Positions 34,397-44,814 of a stretch of 64,000 nt of DNA are shown here, piece after piece (position 1 is the first letter of the stretch; every line of letters begins with the position of its first letter). The notes under the pieces were generated by a model, which saw nothing but the letters and a program-made list of their open reading frames with translations, had not been told where the DNA came from and did no database searches. Source of the stretch: Dama dama (Eukaryota; Chordata; Mammalia; Artiodactyla; Cervidae). The position numbers and the translations under genes were made by a program. The stretch spans positions 2,459,501 to 2,523,500 of the forward strand of contig NC_083688.1 in NCBI RefSeq assembly GCF_033118175.1, written 5' to 3'.

Positions 34397-35067
34397 CTCC
34401 GCTTGTACTCGTCGCGCTCGCGCTTCACCTTGGCGAGCACGTTGTAGAGCGCGCGGATCTCGGGCGTGATGGTGTCGATCTGCACGCCCACGCCGTCGGG
34501 GTGCACCCACGACACTCCGGGGCCCTGCACGGTCTCCACGCCGCCGCCGCCCGTGCGCCGCACCTGCGTGTAGCTCCAGATGGTCCCGGGCAGGCGGCCG
34601 TAGTACTGCGGGTGCGAGCCGCCACCGGGGGGCAGGCCGCCCAGGGCCGCGGCTTGGTTGGCGTTGGCGCCGGCCGCCGCGCCGCTGCCCGGCCCGCCGC
34701 CGGGCGCCGGCGGCCGCAGCAGCTCCGGCCCGGTCTGCACGGCCTGCTCGCGGGAGAAGGTCTTGTAGCGCAGCCGCCGCTCGCGCTCGCTCTGCTGCTG
34801 CTCCAGTTGCTTCTCCAGCAGCCGGTTGCGCCGCTCCAGTTCGTGCACCTTGGCCAGGAAGCAGCGGAAGCGCACGTTGAGCCCCTTGAGGAGGTGGATG
34901 TTGGAGCCCAGGTCGTCCCGCAGCGCCGCCGTCACCGGCGACGGCCCGGGCCCGGCCCCGCCGCCGCCGCCGCCCCCGCCGGGGCAGCCCCCGGGCCCGC
35001 CGCCGCCGCCACCCGGCGGGCAGCCGAAGGCCAAGGCCATCTCCCCGAACAGCAGCGAGTTCACCAT
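34397..35067 (-). CDS. IFFO2: IFFO2 coding exon 1 (N-terminal head and start of rod)
   Basis: First coding exon of intermediate filament family orphan 2. It encodes 223 complete codons plus two bases of a split arginine codon. Residues 1-15 are MVNSLLFGEMALAFG, which I recognise as the IFFO2 start; the IFFO1 paralogue begins differently. Residues 18-42 are a glycine/proline head. Residues about 48-100 form coil 1A, with LGSNIHLLKGLNVRFRCF followed by LAKVHELERRNRLLEKQL, the counterpart of the rod-initiation motif of intermediate filaments. Residues 115-160 are a Gly/Ala/Pro linker, and residues 197-223 return to a charged helical segment (TPEIRALYNVLAKVKRERDE). The donor reads AGCGGAG|gtgagt. 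The first ATG has C at -3 and G at +4, so its context is moderate; Met10 has G at both positions. The frame stays open upstream, so the start rests on family similarity. The protein is expected to be a structural rod protein; its specific role is poorly known. No disabling mutation is seen. Confidence 0.93.
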
Positions 35068-36200
35068 GCGCCGGCCGCGCGGCTCAGGGCCCAGGGCCCG
35101 CGGCTCCAGGTGCGGCTCCAGCTCCGGGCAGGGCTCCCGGCGCGGCCGGGCCAGGGCGGGCGCGGGATCCAGCGCGGCCGGCCGGGCGGTTCCAGATGCG
35201 CGCCAGACGCGGCCTCCGCGGTGACGGCGAGCCGGGCCGCCCCCGGTGTGAGCGCCGCGGCGAGTGAAGGGACTCGGGCCGCAGTGGAGGCCGCGGCGGC
35301 TCGCACGGGGCAGCGAGGGTCGCAAGCCCAGGCGCCGGGGACTGTCGGAGACGCTGTGGTGGCGCCGCGGCAGCCGCGCTCCGAGGACTCTCCGCGGGCA
35401 CGGCCCCTCTGCGGCGGGCCCCGCCCACTGCAGACATAGGCCCCGCCCCCAGACGCGCCCCGCCCACCGCGCCTTCCTCTGCGGCGCTCCCGGAGCCGGA
35501 GGCACCGCCCCAGGCCCCGCCCCGCCCACCACTGCGGCTCTCCGGGAGCCGGAGGCCCCGCCCCCAGGCATCGCCCCGCCCACCGCGCCTTCCTCTGCGG
35601 CGCTCCCGGAGCCGGAGGCCCCGCCCAGCTCTGGACCCGACCCCTCCCTCCCTGCGCTGGGTCCTGTGGCCCGGCCCGGCTCCGATCCTTCGCACGGGGA
35701 CACGGCCCACAGAACTGCACCAGGCAGGCGGTCAGGTGGGATCGCCGCAGAGCCAGCCCGGCCTCTTAAAGGGACCGGCGGCCTCGGCAGCACTCGCTTC
35801 CCCCGCCAGGGAGTCTCCTCCCCCGCGGTCTTTGCCAAGGAGGCTACCCTTTTCTTCCAGCCACCCCAGCTCCCGCGGTCCCCGATTCCCGCGGAGTGAG
35901 GGGAACTTCGGTCTGGAAGGGCTGGGGACCAGAGCATCCGCACCCCACCCCCAGTCCAGCGTGGCGCGGCCTCGATCGACCTTCCCCGGATGAGGCCGCT
36001 CTTGCGCCGGCACGTCGCCCACGCAGTGGACCCAGGAGGGCTCCTCCACCGCTTGCCCCAGCCTCTCGTCCCGAGATCGGCCTGGGCTATGCCGAGCCGG
36101 CTGGTCCTCAGCCGAAAGGTGCGCCCGTGGATGCTGGGGTTCTGCGTAGGGAAACTGAGCTGAGATCCTCCGGCATGTGACACCTGCAAGCTCAGCCTGG
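35068..36200 (-). promoter_or_regulatory. IFFO2: IFFO2 CpG-island promoter and 5' leader
   Basis: Very GC-rich, CpG-dense sequence directly 5' of the start codon, with repeated GC boxes (gccccgccc type) between about 35417 and 35625 and no obvious TATA box near the start codon. This is the pattern of a housekeeping-type CpG-island promoter. The CpG-rich zone also covers exon 1 and extends into intron 1 to about 34300. The transcription start cannot be placed from sequence alone; the boundary at 36200 is where base composition falls and ordinary repeat-bearing sequence begins. Confidence 0.75.
35415..35635. repeat. GC-box minisatellite in IFFO2 promoter (53-63 bp spacing)
   Basis: The words cccgcccaccgc and ggagccggagg recur with the same order and spacing. 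The second word falls at 35491-35502, 35544-35555 and 35607-35618, giving spacings of 53 and 63 bases. A degenerate partial copy begins near 35417. Every unit carries one or two GC boxes, so copy number directly changes the number of potential Sp/KLF sites. Confidence 0.75.
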
Positions 36201-36431
36201 GCTGCTACCAATCCCCAGCCCCGAATGATCACCTCCACACCACCGCACAGGCTGAGAAGCAGCTGGCCCCAGAGTGGGCGTCCATTTCATCAACCGCGTG
36301 GGGGGCAGCTTGAGTGCAGAACAGATCTAGAGTGCGGCGCAGACCCAAAGACGCATTCATTCATTCATTCAAATCTGTTTTCAGATTTACCACCCTAAAA
36401 AGACAAGTTCTCCAGTCTCCTGGTGTCTCTT

Positions 36432-36636
36432 GAGGTGTTGGTCCGCTCAGTCGTGTCCGACTCTTTGCGACCCCATGGACTGTAGCCTGCCAGGCTCCTC
36501 TGTCCATGGGATTCTGCAGGCAAGGATGCTGGAATGGGTTGCCCTTCCCTTCTCCAGGGGATCTTCCCGTCCCAGGGATCGAACCTGGTCTCCTGCATTG
36601 CAGGCAGATGCTTTACCACTGAGCCACCAGGGAAAC
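36432..36636 (-). repeat. Bov-tA-type SINE upstream of IFFO2 promoter
   Basis: Full-length antisense copy (gactctttgcgaccccatgg; gatcgaacctggtctcctgc; gagccaccagggaa). Flanked by the direct repeat cctggtgtctctt at 36419-36431 and 36636-36648, a target-site duplication of 11-13 bp. Little divergence, so fairly recent. Confidence 0.94.
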
Positions 36637-37497
36637 CTGGTGTCTCTTAAACCAGTTTGCAAACATATCTGATTATTTTTTGAATACTGATAATAGTTCC
36701 CATTATTGAATGCTAAGTATATATCAGGTGCCATACTTGTTATCTCGATATTACAGAGGTCACTGAGACCAGAGGAGCAGTGACCCACCCCTAAATACAC
36801 ACTCTAACCTGCCTGCCCAATGCTGCTGGCCTCTTGTCCGTTTCCCCAGTCGCTTCTCACCACAAACCTCAGGGGGGAGGTGACCCCCACATTTGAACGC
36901 CTGCGGCTGGCACTGTGCATTTAACCAGATATGTGGCATGTTCCACATTCTTTTGGCTGCATTTTTTGAATTGCAATTAAATTTTTGTCTGATTAACTTA
37001 GTGTGTTTGTTTCCTCTCTTTGCATGTAGGCTTGAGGGCAGGTACCCTTTCTCAGAGGGACAAAGGCTTTGTGTTCTCAGAGACAGAAGGGACATAAAGG
37101 AGACCTGGGAATGCTCTGGGGTGAGGTTGTGGCTGTGATGTTAGTTGGCTATTTTTGATTCAGTCACAAGAGCAAACCCTCCCCAGGTTTCCTTCCCTCA
37201 ACCCCAGCTCCTTGCTCCCTTCCAAAAATAGGCTCACCTTTTCAACACCCCCAACAGAAACTCACCTGTCTTAAAATCTTTCTCTGCCTCACCCAACCAG
37301 ATGTGGTCACTGCTCTTCAGTATTTGTTCTCTCCTCTCTTGGTGATTTTCTTGTTTATCTAACCTAAAGAAGCAAAGCCCTTTGCCTTACAGCGGGAGTT
37401 CCCGGATTCCCCAGGGTGGGGTGGGGATTGCTAAGGAGAGAATTCCGCAAAGTCCATGACATAGACAAAACTTACATTTTTATTTTCACTAGTGCCT

Positions 37498-37540
37498 GAA
37501 TCAGTTCAGTTCAGTCTCTCAGTCATGGCCAACTCTTTCC
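37498..37540 (-). mobile_element. Tiny BovB/Bov-tA 3' scrap
   Basis: tcagttcagttcagtctctc and agtcatggccaactcttt only; a 3' end of about 43 bp. Confidence 0.75.
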
Positions 37541-38229
37541 CTGAATGGTATTTAGTATTTCCCTTGATCATGATTGCAGGCAACAAGAAGTCCCTGTGAT
37601 ATTATTACTAAGAGAAATCACAGGTATTTTCACATCACCTTCAGTTTTTATATATCTCAAAGTATCATTTAAGCTACCACACTCTTAAGATCATATTCAA
37701 CTCACCACTAAATCTTACTTAATGTATTAATAAACATGTTACTATATCACAAATTTTTTTTAGTATTTTGATAGTTATATTTCAGTAAAATTGTCACTGG
37801 TGTCTGAATGCAATATTTTAAAAATTATTATGAGATGGATTCACAGGCTTCCCCAGATGCCCAAAGGGCCTTAACTCACAGAAAGGGTCAAGAAGCCACA
37901 CCTGGGGAGTAGTTCCCTGCCATCTTTTCTCAGACAGATCTGTCCTGCTAACTGCATTGCCCTGGAATCAGGATGTGAAGCCCTCCTGGAGGGGCCGGGT
38001 AGGGTGGGGACACCTAACTCTGTTCTGGGCCTGGAGAGACCCAAACGTTCCAAGATCATTTACTGACCTCCTGCTTCAGCACAGACCTTGCGCTAATTCT
38101 GGGGAAAGAGCCGTGAACAAAGCAAGGGCTCCAGAAACCCTGGGGGAGCTCGTGGAGACAGACAAACGCCTCACCCCCAACAGCTGCAAGTCCATACCTT
38201 CCATCAGGTCAAGGATCTTATGCCAATAG

Positions 38230-38392
38230 TAGGTCAAGTTCAACACTGTACCTCCATATCCCAACATAATGGTTGGCACATAATAGGTGCTCAACAAAGA
38301 TGAGTTTAGGTAAACAACTGAATGAGCTGTTGGCACTGGAAAAAATCCCTGTGAAGTACCTAAGAGGTATTCAATAAATATCAAGTTTTCAT
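38230..38392 (+). repeat. L2 3' end
   Basis: ggttggcacataataggtgc and tattcaataaatatcaag. Confidence 0.6.
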
Positions 38393-38399
38393 GTTTTAA

Positions 38400-38765
38400 T
38401 TACATTTCTTTGTCTGATAACTTTATTGAGGCATTTTTTACATATCATGTAATCCACCCATTTCAATGGTTTTTAGTACATTAGCCAAATTGCACAACTA
38501 CCACTGTCAATCAGTTTGAGATGTCATCTCTCCCAGGAAGCTCTCTCGTGCAGTTTACTGTTACTGTTTCCACCTCCTGCCCCAGGCAACCACTAATTGT
38601 CTTTCCGTGTCTATAGATTTGCCTTTTATGGACATTTCCTATAAACGGAATCATACAATATGTGATCCCTCGTGCCTGGCTTCTTTCACCAAGTATCATG
38701 TTTTTCAAATTCACATTATAGCATCAGTAGGACTTTCCTTTCTATTGCCAACCTCTTCTAAAATT
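38400..38765 (-). mobile_element. Old L1M 3' end
   Basis: Antisense: ccccaggcaaccactaattg, atttgccttttatggacatt and aacggaatcatacaatatgt. Confidence 0.82.
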
Positions 38766-38784
38766 TGGTAGTTTGAATTTTGCA

Positions 38785-39120
38785 TTACCTTATTTACTTT
38801 TCTGCACATCAGTTCCTCATCTGGAAATGGTACTAATAAAAATATTTACCCCAGGGACTTTCCTGGTGATCCAGAGGTTAAGACTTCGCCTTCCAATGCA
38901 GGGGGTGCAGGTTCAATCCCTGGTAAGGGAGTTAAGATCCCACATGCCTTGGGCCACAAAAACAAAACATAAAGTGAGCAATATTATAACAAAAATTCAA
39001 TAAAGACTTAAAAGAAAAAAAGAATATCTACCTGGGAGGGTGGTTAAGGGTTAAATGACTTAATGCATATAAAGTCAGCATGCAGTAAATGCTCAGTAAA
39101 ATGTTAGCTATTATCACCAT
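38785..39120 (+). repeat. MIR, split by a SINE
   Basis: Sense MIR parts: cagttcctcatctggaaatg to 38850, and from 39023 taagggttaaatgacttaat with gcagtaaatgctcagtaaaa. Confidence 0.75.
38851..39022 (+). repeat. tRNA-derived SINE inserted in MIR
   Basis: gggactttcctggtgatcca, caggttcaatccctggtaag and an A-rich tail. Flanked by aatatttacc (38841-38850) and aatatctacc (39023-39032), a target duplication with one change. Confidence 0.88.
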
Positions 39121-39824
39121 TATTTCTTTTTCATTCTTTTTGCTTATGCCAGTGTGAAAAACCCATAAATGTCTCAAGAAGCAGGGCAAAAAATAAGCCT
39201 CTCCCATGATCCCACACCCAGTGGCCCTCCCCGTCATCTGAGCCCAGTTCTGCTGCCAAGAAGAATGAACTGCCCTCTCCCTTGCGTCCCCCATTCCCAC
39301 CCCCAGGCTGCAGTTTCTAGAACATTCCCATCAGGTGTCTTCATGGCGAAATGAAAGACAGCATTAAAACATGACGGCACAGAGGAAAGGGAGTGGTTAT
39401 TAGTTCCACATGATGCTCCAGGTGAAAATTAATCCTTTAAAAGGCACAGGCAGATTCTTGAGAGGGCCCATCTCTCCTCCCCCCAAACAATAATGACAAT
39501 AACAACAGCAAAAAAAAAAAAAAGAGCTGGCAGAAACGGTGACTCTCACCCATCCCAGCAGCGACGGCACGCTGCCCAGCCTCGTCCCTCCTGGGCACCT
39601 CCAGGCTTACAGGCGGCTTAAGCTACCTGTTGGCTCAACAATTATTCTGGGTGGGTTTGCCTTCCTCGAAAAGGGCGTGGGTTTCACCGACGTCAGGGCG
39701 CCAGAGTGTCCCACTGGCTGCCCAGACAGCCTTCTTCTTGGTCAGCAGAACCCTGGTTGCTTCTAGTACCTTCTCGGGGCCTCTCTCGTGCAGGCCAGCC
39801 GGGCGGTATGGCAGTGTGGTTACA

Positions 39825-40015
39825 AGCAGGGGATGCAGGGCCAGGCTCTATCAATTTACTGTGTGGCTGTGGACAAGTTACTCACCTGCTCTGTGCCTCA
39901 GTTTCTCCCTCTGTAAAATGAGATGGTAGTAGTTTATGGGGTTACCGCAAGGATGAAACAAGTCCACAGAGCTGAGAGCAGTGCCTGGCATGTTTTAAGT
40001 GCCAGTTATCATGAA
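39825..40015 (+). repeat. MIR, near full length
   Basis: gtggctgtggacaagttact, ctgtgcctcagtttctccct, ctgtaaaatgagatggtagt and gcagtgcctggcatg. Confidence 0.88.
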
Positions 40016-40213
40016 TCAACATTCCTCAACCCCCTGCCAGGCACCGTTTTGGTGGGGGGAGTCTTGGGACAGGAAGTAAAGGCTGAGAGTTTCATAAGCC
40101 TAACCAGGGCCATGCTGGGTCATTCTAGGGAGAGCCACAAATTTGGACAGGCCCTTGCTTTTAGGCCTTCTTCCGTCATTTCCAAATGACTACATCTGTT
40201 AAACATCTTCTTT

Positions 40214-40431
40214 GCATGCGTGCCAAGCTGCTTCATTTGTGTCCTATTCTTTACAACCACGGGGACTGTAGCCTGCCAGGCTCCTCCATCCATGGGGATT
40301 CTCCAGGCAAGCAATATTGGAGTGGGTTGCCGTGCCCTCCTCCAGGGGATCTTCCTGACCCAGGGGTCAAGCTCATATCTCTATGTCTCCTGTGTTGGCA
40401 GGTGGATTCTTTACGACCTGGGAAGCCCAAT
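40214..40431 (-). repeat. Bov-tA-type SINE
   Basis: Antisense copy (gactgtagcctgccaggctc; gtgccctcctccaggggatc). Flanked by atcttcttt at 40205-40213 and 40432-40440. Confidence 0.9.
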
Positions 40432-40449
40432 ATCTTCTTTACCCTGACT

Positions 40450-40620
40450 CAATCACTAAACCTCTGCACGTTAAAGACCCTTCTTACAGGGAGCCTGAGG
40501 CTTAGAGGGTGAAGAGCCTGTCCCAAAACACACAATTCGCAGCACAGTTGAACTCTGAACCCAACTTTGAACTCCAAGTCCCATCCATTCTGCTCCAGCT
40601 CAAGCCTCTTCCTCGACCAC
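40450..40620 (-). repeat. MIR
   Basis: cttacagggagcctgaggct, cacaattcgcagcacagttg and gaactctgaaccca. Confidence 0.72.
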
Positions 40621-40929
40621 CCAAAGATGGAACATTCAAACATTGATCTGAGAAGTGAGTCCTTGAAGTGATTTCTACCATCCTGTTCCACGGTGTTGGC
40701 CTTCAAGTGAGTAGAACAGGGCATGGAGAAGCGACAGGCAGGCGCATCGTCAGATGAGCCCAGAGCTGCCATGAGAAGCAACACCGTGCCCTCCCGCCTC
40801 TGGGTCTTTACACATGCTGGTTCCACCTCCAGGGACATGGGTCCCCTTCTCGCTGGCTAGCTCTCACTTATCCTCCAGATCCTGGCCTTAGCAGCACTTC
40901 TTCATTTGCTGTCTTGTTTTGACTTTGCA

Positions 40930-41735
40930 TTAAGGGATGATGTACATTCAACAAATATGTGTACAGCTCGATGAATTTCTACACATGCACACCCCAGAGT
41001 ACTCCACACCCAGCTCGTTTCCCACAAACAGAAATCTCCCTGGTGACCCCTTCCAGTGACACCTCCCAAAGGTGACTGGGCTCTGACATTTCTCGCCGTG
41101 GATTCCTTTCTAGCCTCATGGACAACAGAATCGGACAGTACATTTTTTTACTTCTTTCGCTCAGTCTTATCTGTAGGAGATCCATCTGCATAGTTGAGTG
41201 TGGCAGCACTTTGTTCTTCTTTGCTGGGTCATATCACGTGCAATGAACATGCCACAATGTATTTGTCCATTCTACCACGGATGGACATTTGGATGTTTTC
41301 TAGTTTGGGGCTATTTGAAGTCAAGCTGCTAAGAGCCTTCTCATCTCTGTCTTTAGGTGAACATAAGCATTTGTTCTTCTTGAGTAGAAACTGAGGGATA
41401 GGATTGCTGTGTGTCAGGGTTTGTGTATGTTTAAAGTTAGTAGATATAGTCAGATAGTTTTCTAAGTTGGCCATATAAATGTATACCCCCAGCAGCATAC
41501 AAGAGTTCAGTTCAGTTTAGTTCAGTCACTCAGTCGTGTCCGACTCTTTGCGACCCCATGAATCGCAGCACGCCAGGCCTCCCTGTCCATCACCAGCTTC
41601 TGGAGTTTACCCAAACTCATGTCCATTGAGTTGGTGATGCCATCCAACCATCTCATCCTCTGTCGTCCCCTTCTCCTCTGGCCTTCAATCTTTCCCAACA
41701 TCTATGAGAGTTCAGATTGCTCCAAATCCCAGATG
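40930..41735 (-). mobile_element. Old L1M, split by a BovB fragment
   Basis: Antisense L1M: tttgctgggtcatatcacgt, ttgtccattctaccacggat and tgtatacccccagcagcata to about 41507, resuming at 41705 with gagagttcagattgctccaa. Confidence 0.8.
41508..41704 (-). mobile_element. BovB 3' end inserted in L1M
   Basis: Antisense 3' ~195 bp: ttcagttcagtttagttcag end repeat, gtccgactctttgcgacccc, ctctgtcgtccccttctcct. The word agagttcag is present at both edges, fitting a target duplication. Confidence 0.88.
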
Positions 41736-41952
41736 ATTGTATTGTTGTTTGGTCACTAAGCCGTGTCCAACACTTTGCAACCCTGTGGACTGTAGCTCGC
41801 CACGTCCTCCATCCATGGGATTTCCCAGACAGGGATACTGGAGTGGGTTGCCATTTCCTTCTCCAAGGGATCTTCCCAACACAGAGATTGAACCCCATCT
41901 CCTGAGTCTTCTGCATTAGCAGGTTGATTCTTTATGCTGAGCCACCAGTTGC
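41736..41952 (-). repeat. Bov-tA-type SINE
   Basis: Antisense: ctgtggactgtagctcgcca, ggagtgggttgccatttcct and gattgaaccccatctcctga. More diverged than the copy at 36432. Confidence 0.9.
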
Positions 41953-42210
41953 CCTTATTCAGTCGCTAAGTCGTGTCTGCCTCTTTGTGACCCATGAACT
42001 GCAGCACACCAGGCTTCCCTGTCCTTCACTATCTCCCAGGGTTTGCTCAAACTCATGTCCATTGTGTCAATCATGCCATCCAACCATCTCATCCTCCATC
42101 ACCCTCTCCTCCTCCTCCCCTCAATCTTTCCCAGCATCAGGGTCTTTTCCAATGAGTCATTGGCGCTTCAGCTTCAGCACCAGTCCTTCCAGTGTATAAT
42201 CAGGGTTGAC
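41953..42210 (-). mobile_element. BovB 3' end
   Basis: Antisense: cactatctcccagggtttgc, catccaaccatctcatcctc and cagcatcagggtcttttcca. Confidence 0.88.
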
Positions 42211-42214
42211 CAGG

Positions 42215-42400
42215 GAAGTCCAATATTTAGTATAGTCAGAGATAAACAACTATGATTTACTGTATAACATAGGGAACTATATTCAACATCTTGTAAATAA
42301 CCTATAATAGAAAATAATCTGAAAAAATATATCAAAAAATCACTTTTCTGTATACCTGAGACTAATACAATCTTGTAAATCAACTCTACTTCCATAAACC
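42215..42400 (+). mobile_element. Ruminant L1 3' UTR fragment
   Basis: tttactgtataacataggga, ataatctgaaaaaatatatc and tcttgtaaatcaactctact; same segment as 60945-61135. Confidence 0.75.
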
Positions 42401-42849
42401 TATTTAGCATAATCAGTGCTTTTTTATTGGAAGGGTAACACTTCCCCTAGAACCACTCTGTACCCTCAAAACCAGGGTAGGTAGGGACCTCTTGTTGCTC
42501 TTCCCCATTGTAGATTCATTTGTCCATAGCATTCCCACTAATTCCTTGTCTCCCGCATGTCAGGAAGTGAGGGCTCCTTAAGGGAGGGAAGGAGACCGTC
42601 TATCTCCTTGGAAGGGAGAAGTCAGGCCCTGTCACCCCAGCCCCAGGCCACTCGCCCTCTGCCAGTGCAGCCGGAAGTCCAGCCCCGAGGAGGCAGGGCC
42701 CCTCTCTTTGATGTGCCCGAATCAATTTCAAGCCCCGAGCTTCATGAGATGGCTCCTTGCTGGACGTGTGCCGCGGGACCCTCTGAGCCACAGTGTCTCT
42801 GTCTGCAAAACAGCTCTGAGGCCTCTGCCCCTCAGGGCTCTGCTGCGTG

Positions 42850-43062
42850 CTGTGCGTGCTCAGCCTGTCCGACTCTGCAACCCTATGGACTGTAACCCAC
42901 CAGGCTCCTCCATCCACAGGAAGTTTCCAAACAAGGATATTGAACTGGGTTGCCATTTCCTCCTCCAGGGGATCTTTCGAATCCCAGGGATCGAACCCCG
43001 TCTCCTGCAGCTCCTGCATTGCAGGTAGAGTCTTTACCCACCGAGCCATTTGGGGGAGCCCC
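42850..43062 (-). repeat. Bov-tA-type SINE
   Basis: Antisense: ctatggactgtaacccacca, gttgccatttcctcctccag and gatcgaaccccgtctcctgc. Confidence 0.9.
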
Positions 43063-43364
43063 ATGAGGTTGTGGTCGGGGCTAAATGAAACACGTAATAA
43101 CGTTCCTGGAAGGGAGCCTGACAGAGGCGGGTGGCTCTTTGCAGTCACTCGAAAGCCTGTAGCCCTCGCTCAGAGATGACCTCCCAGGCTTCCTTGTCCT
43201 TATTGTCAGAAAGCTCTACAAAGTGTCGGGCTCCACGATGCGACATGCCCATCTCTGCCCGAAGAGATAGGCCTCTGACCCCGAGAACCAACAGGTACTT
43301 CTCTCTGCTCCATGGCATTTCGCTCATTCCTCATGTTGTACTTCTCAGATCCGTCCCAGTAGAA

Positions 43365-43530
43365 ATAGTCTATGGGCCAGGCATCATTTCACGTGGATCA
43401 CCTCATTCTCTCCAAACCTCATCAATCTGGGGAAAGACTCTCATTCCCCTTTTATAGATGGAGAAACTGAGGCTTGGAGAGGAGAAGCTAGATTCTTTCC
43501 CCCATTCCAGAGCCTGGCGATCTTAGATCT
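43365..43530 (-). repeat. MIR, near full length
   Basis: tatgggccaggcatcatttc, cccttttatagatggagaaa and ctgaggcttggagaggagaa. Confidence 0.82.
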
Positions 43531-44329
43531 GAAACCTTAAACCAGATCCTGCCTGGATACTGCAATGTCCACACCAACCTCAGGATGAGCAGGGACCCTG
43601 CAGCTGCAGGGTGTGTGGGTTGTGGCCAGGGAGACCCTGGGAGTTCCAGAAGCAAGGTGGGGCAGGACAGGGGCGTCTTCACCTGGTGGGGACCCTCCTG
43701 TCTCCTCCACTGGCTTGCTTTGCTCCCATTAAGAGATGAGCTGGGTAAATTCCCACATAACCCACCTCCGATTTCTGTTTTGCAAACAGCTTTTCACTTG
43801 CCAGGGAAAGCGCTCAGAGGAAGGCAGGCAGGTCCTCTGTGGCCTCGTGGTCCTGTTTGTGCTGAAACAGACTTCCCAGTTGTGGGGCCGCCTCGTGGGA
43901 GGCGACTGCCAGCAAGGAGTGAGTCAAAGTCCTTCTTCCTGGAGGCCTACCCCTTCCAGGGCCATGAAAAGGAGGAATGCGTCTGAACTCATCCCAGACC
44001 CTGATGACAGGACTGGCTCCCTAATTGTCCTGAACGCAAGTTTGAAATGACTCGCTGCAGAAGTCACCATGTCAGCCTTGGTGACTTCCCCCATGGCTAT
44101 TCTGTAACTGCAGAGACTTCAGCCAGCCAGAGGATTCCTTGGTCCAAACCTGCCCTGCACCTTCCAGCATAGCTCAGATGAGAGGCGTCACCTCTGTGTC
44201 CAGCAACTGGGGATCAACTGCTTAAGTCATGACATGTCCATAAGAAGTCATACTCAAGCAATCCTGGGGATAACACACACATCTTTATTGGCACGAAGGA
44301 GGTCCTCCAGTTAAGGGAAAAGGCACCAC

Positions 44330-44655
44330 TGTAAAACCATATCATTTATACATGGGATCTAAAAACTAAAACAAACTAGTGAATATAACAAAAAATAAAC
44401 AGATTCACAGATACAGAGAACAAAGTAGTGGTTACCAGCAGGAGAAAGAAGAGAGGAGGGACAAGACGCAGGTGGGGGAGTCACAGGTACAGACTATTAT
44501 GTATATAAGGGTGCGTTGTACAGCCAGGGAACATGGCCAATATTGTGTAGGAACCATAAACTTTAAAAATTGTGAATCACTATGTTGTACATCTGTAACT
44601 TATGTAATACTGTACATCAACTATACTGCAATTAAAAATGAATAAAACTATAAAA
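44330..44655 (+). mobile_element. L1 3' UTR
   Basis: ttatacatgggatctaaaaa, cagagaacaaagtagtggtt, gtgaatcactatgttgtaca and atactgcaattaaaaatgaa. Confidence 0.8.
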
Positions 44656-44814
44656 TCCCACTTTTAAAATATTCATCTTTGGTCTGTGGCTCTGTCTATA
44701 CGTATATACCTAGAAAAAAAATCTGTAAGGACATCCCAGAGGTCAGCTGATGGTTTTTGTTTTTTATACGCCTTTCAATGTTTTCTGAATAATAGCATGT
44801 ATGTATATGTAAAG

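Noticed and set aside
34501..35439. 312-codon plus-strand frame over IFFO2 exon 1
   Set aside because: Antisense shadow of a very GC-rich exon and promoter; Arg/Ala/Gly/Pro-rich with no family resemblance.
35068..36189. 374-codon upstream extension of the IFFO2 frame
   Set aside because: Stop codons are rare in such GC-rich DNA, the frame runs through the GC-box repeat, and known IFFO2 begins at MVNSLLFGEM.
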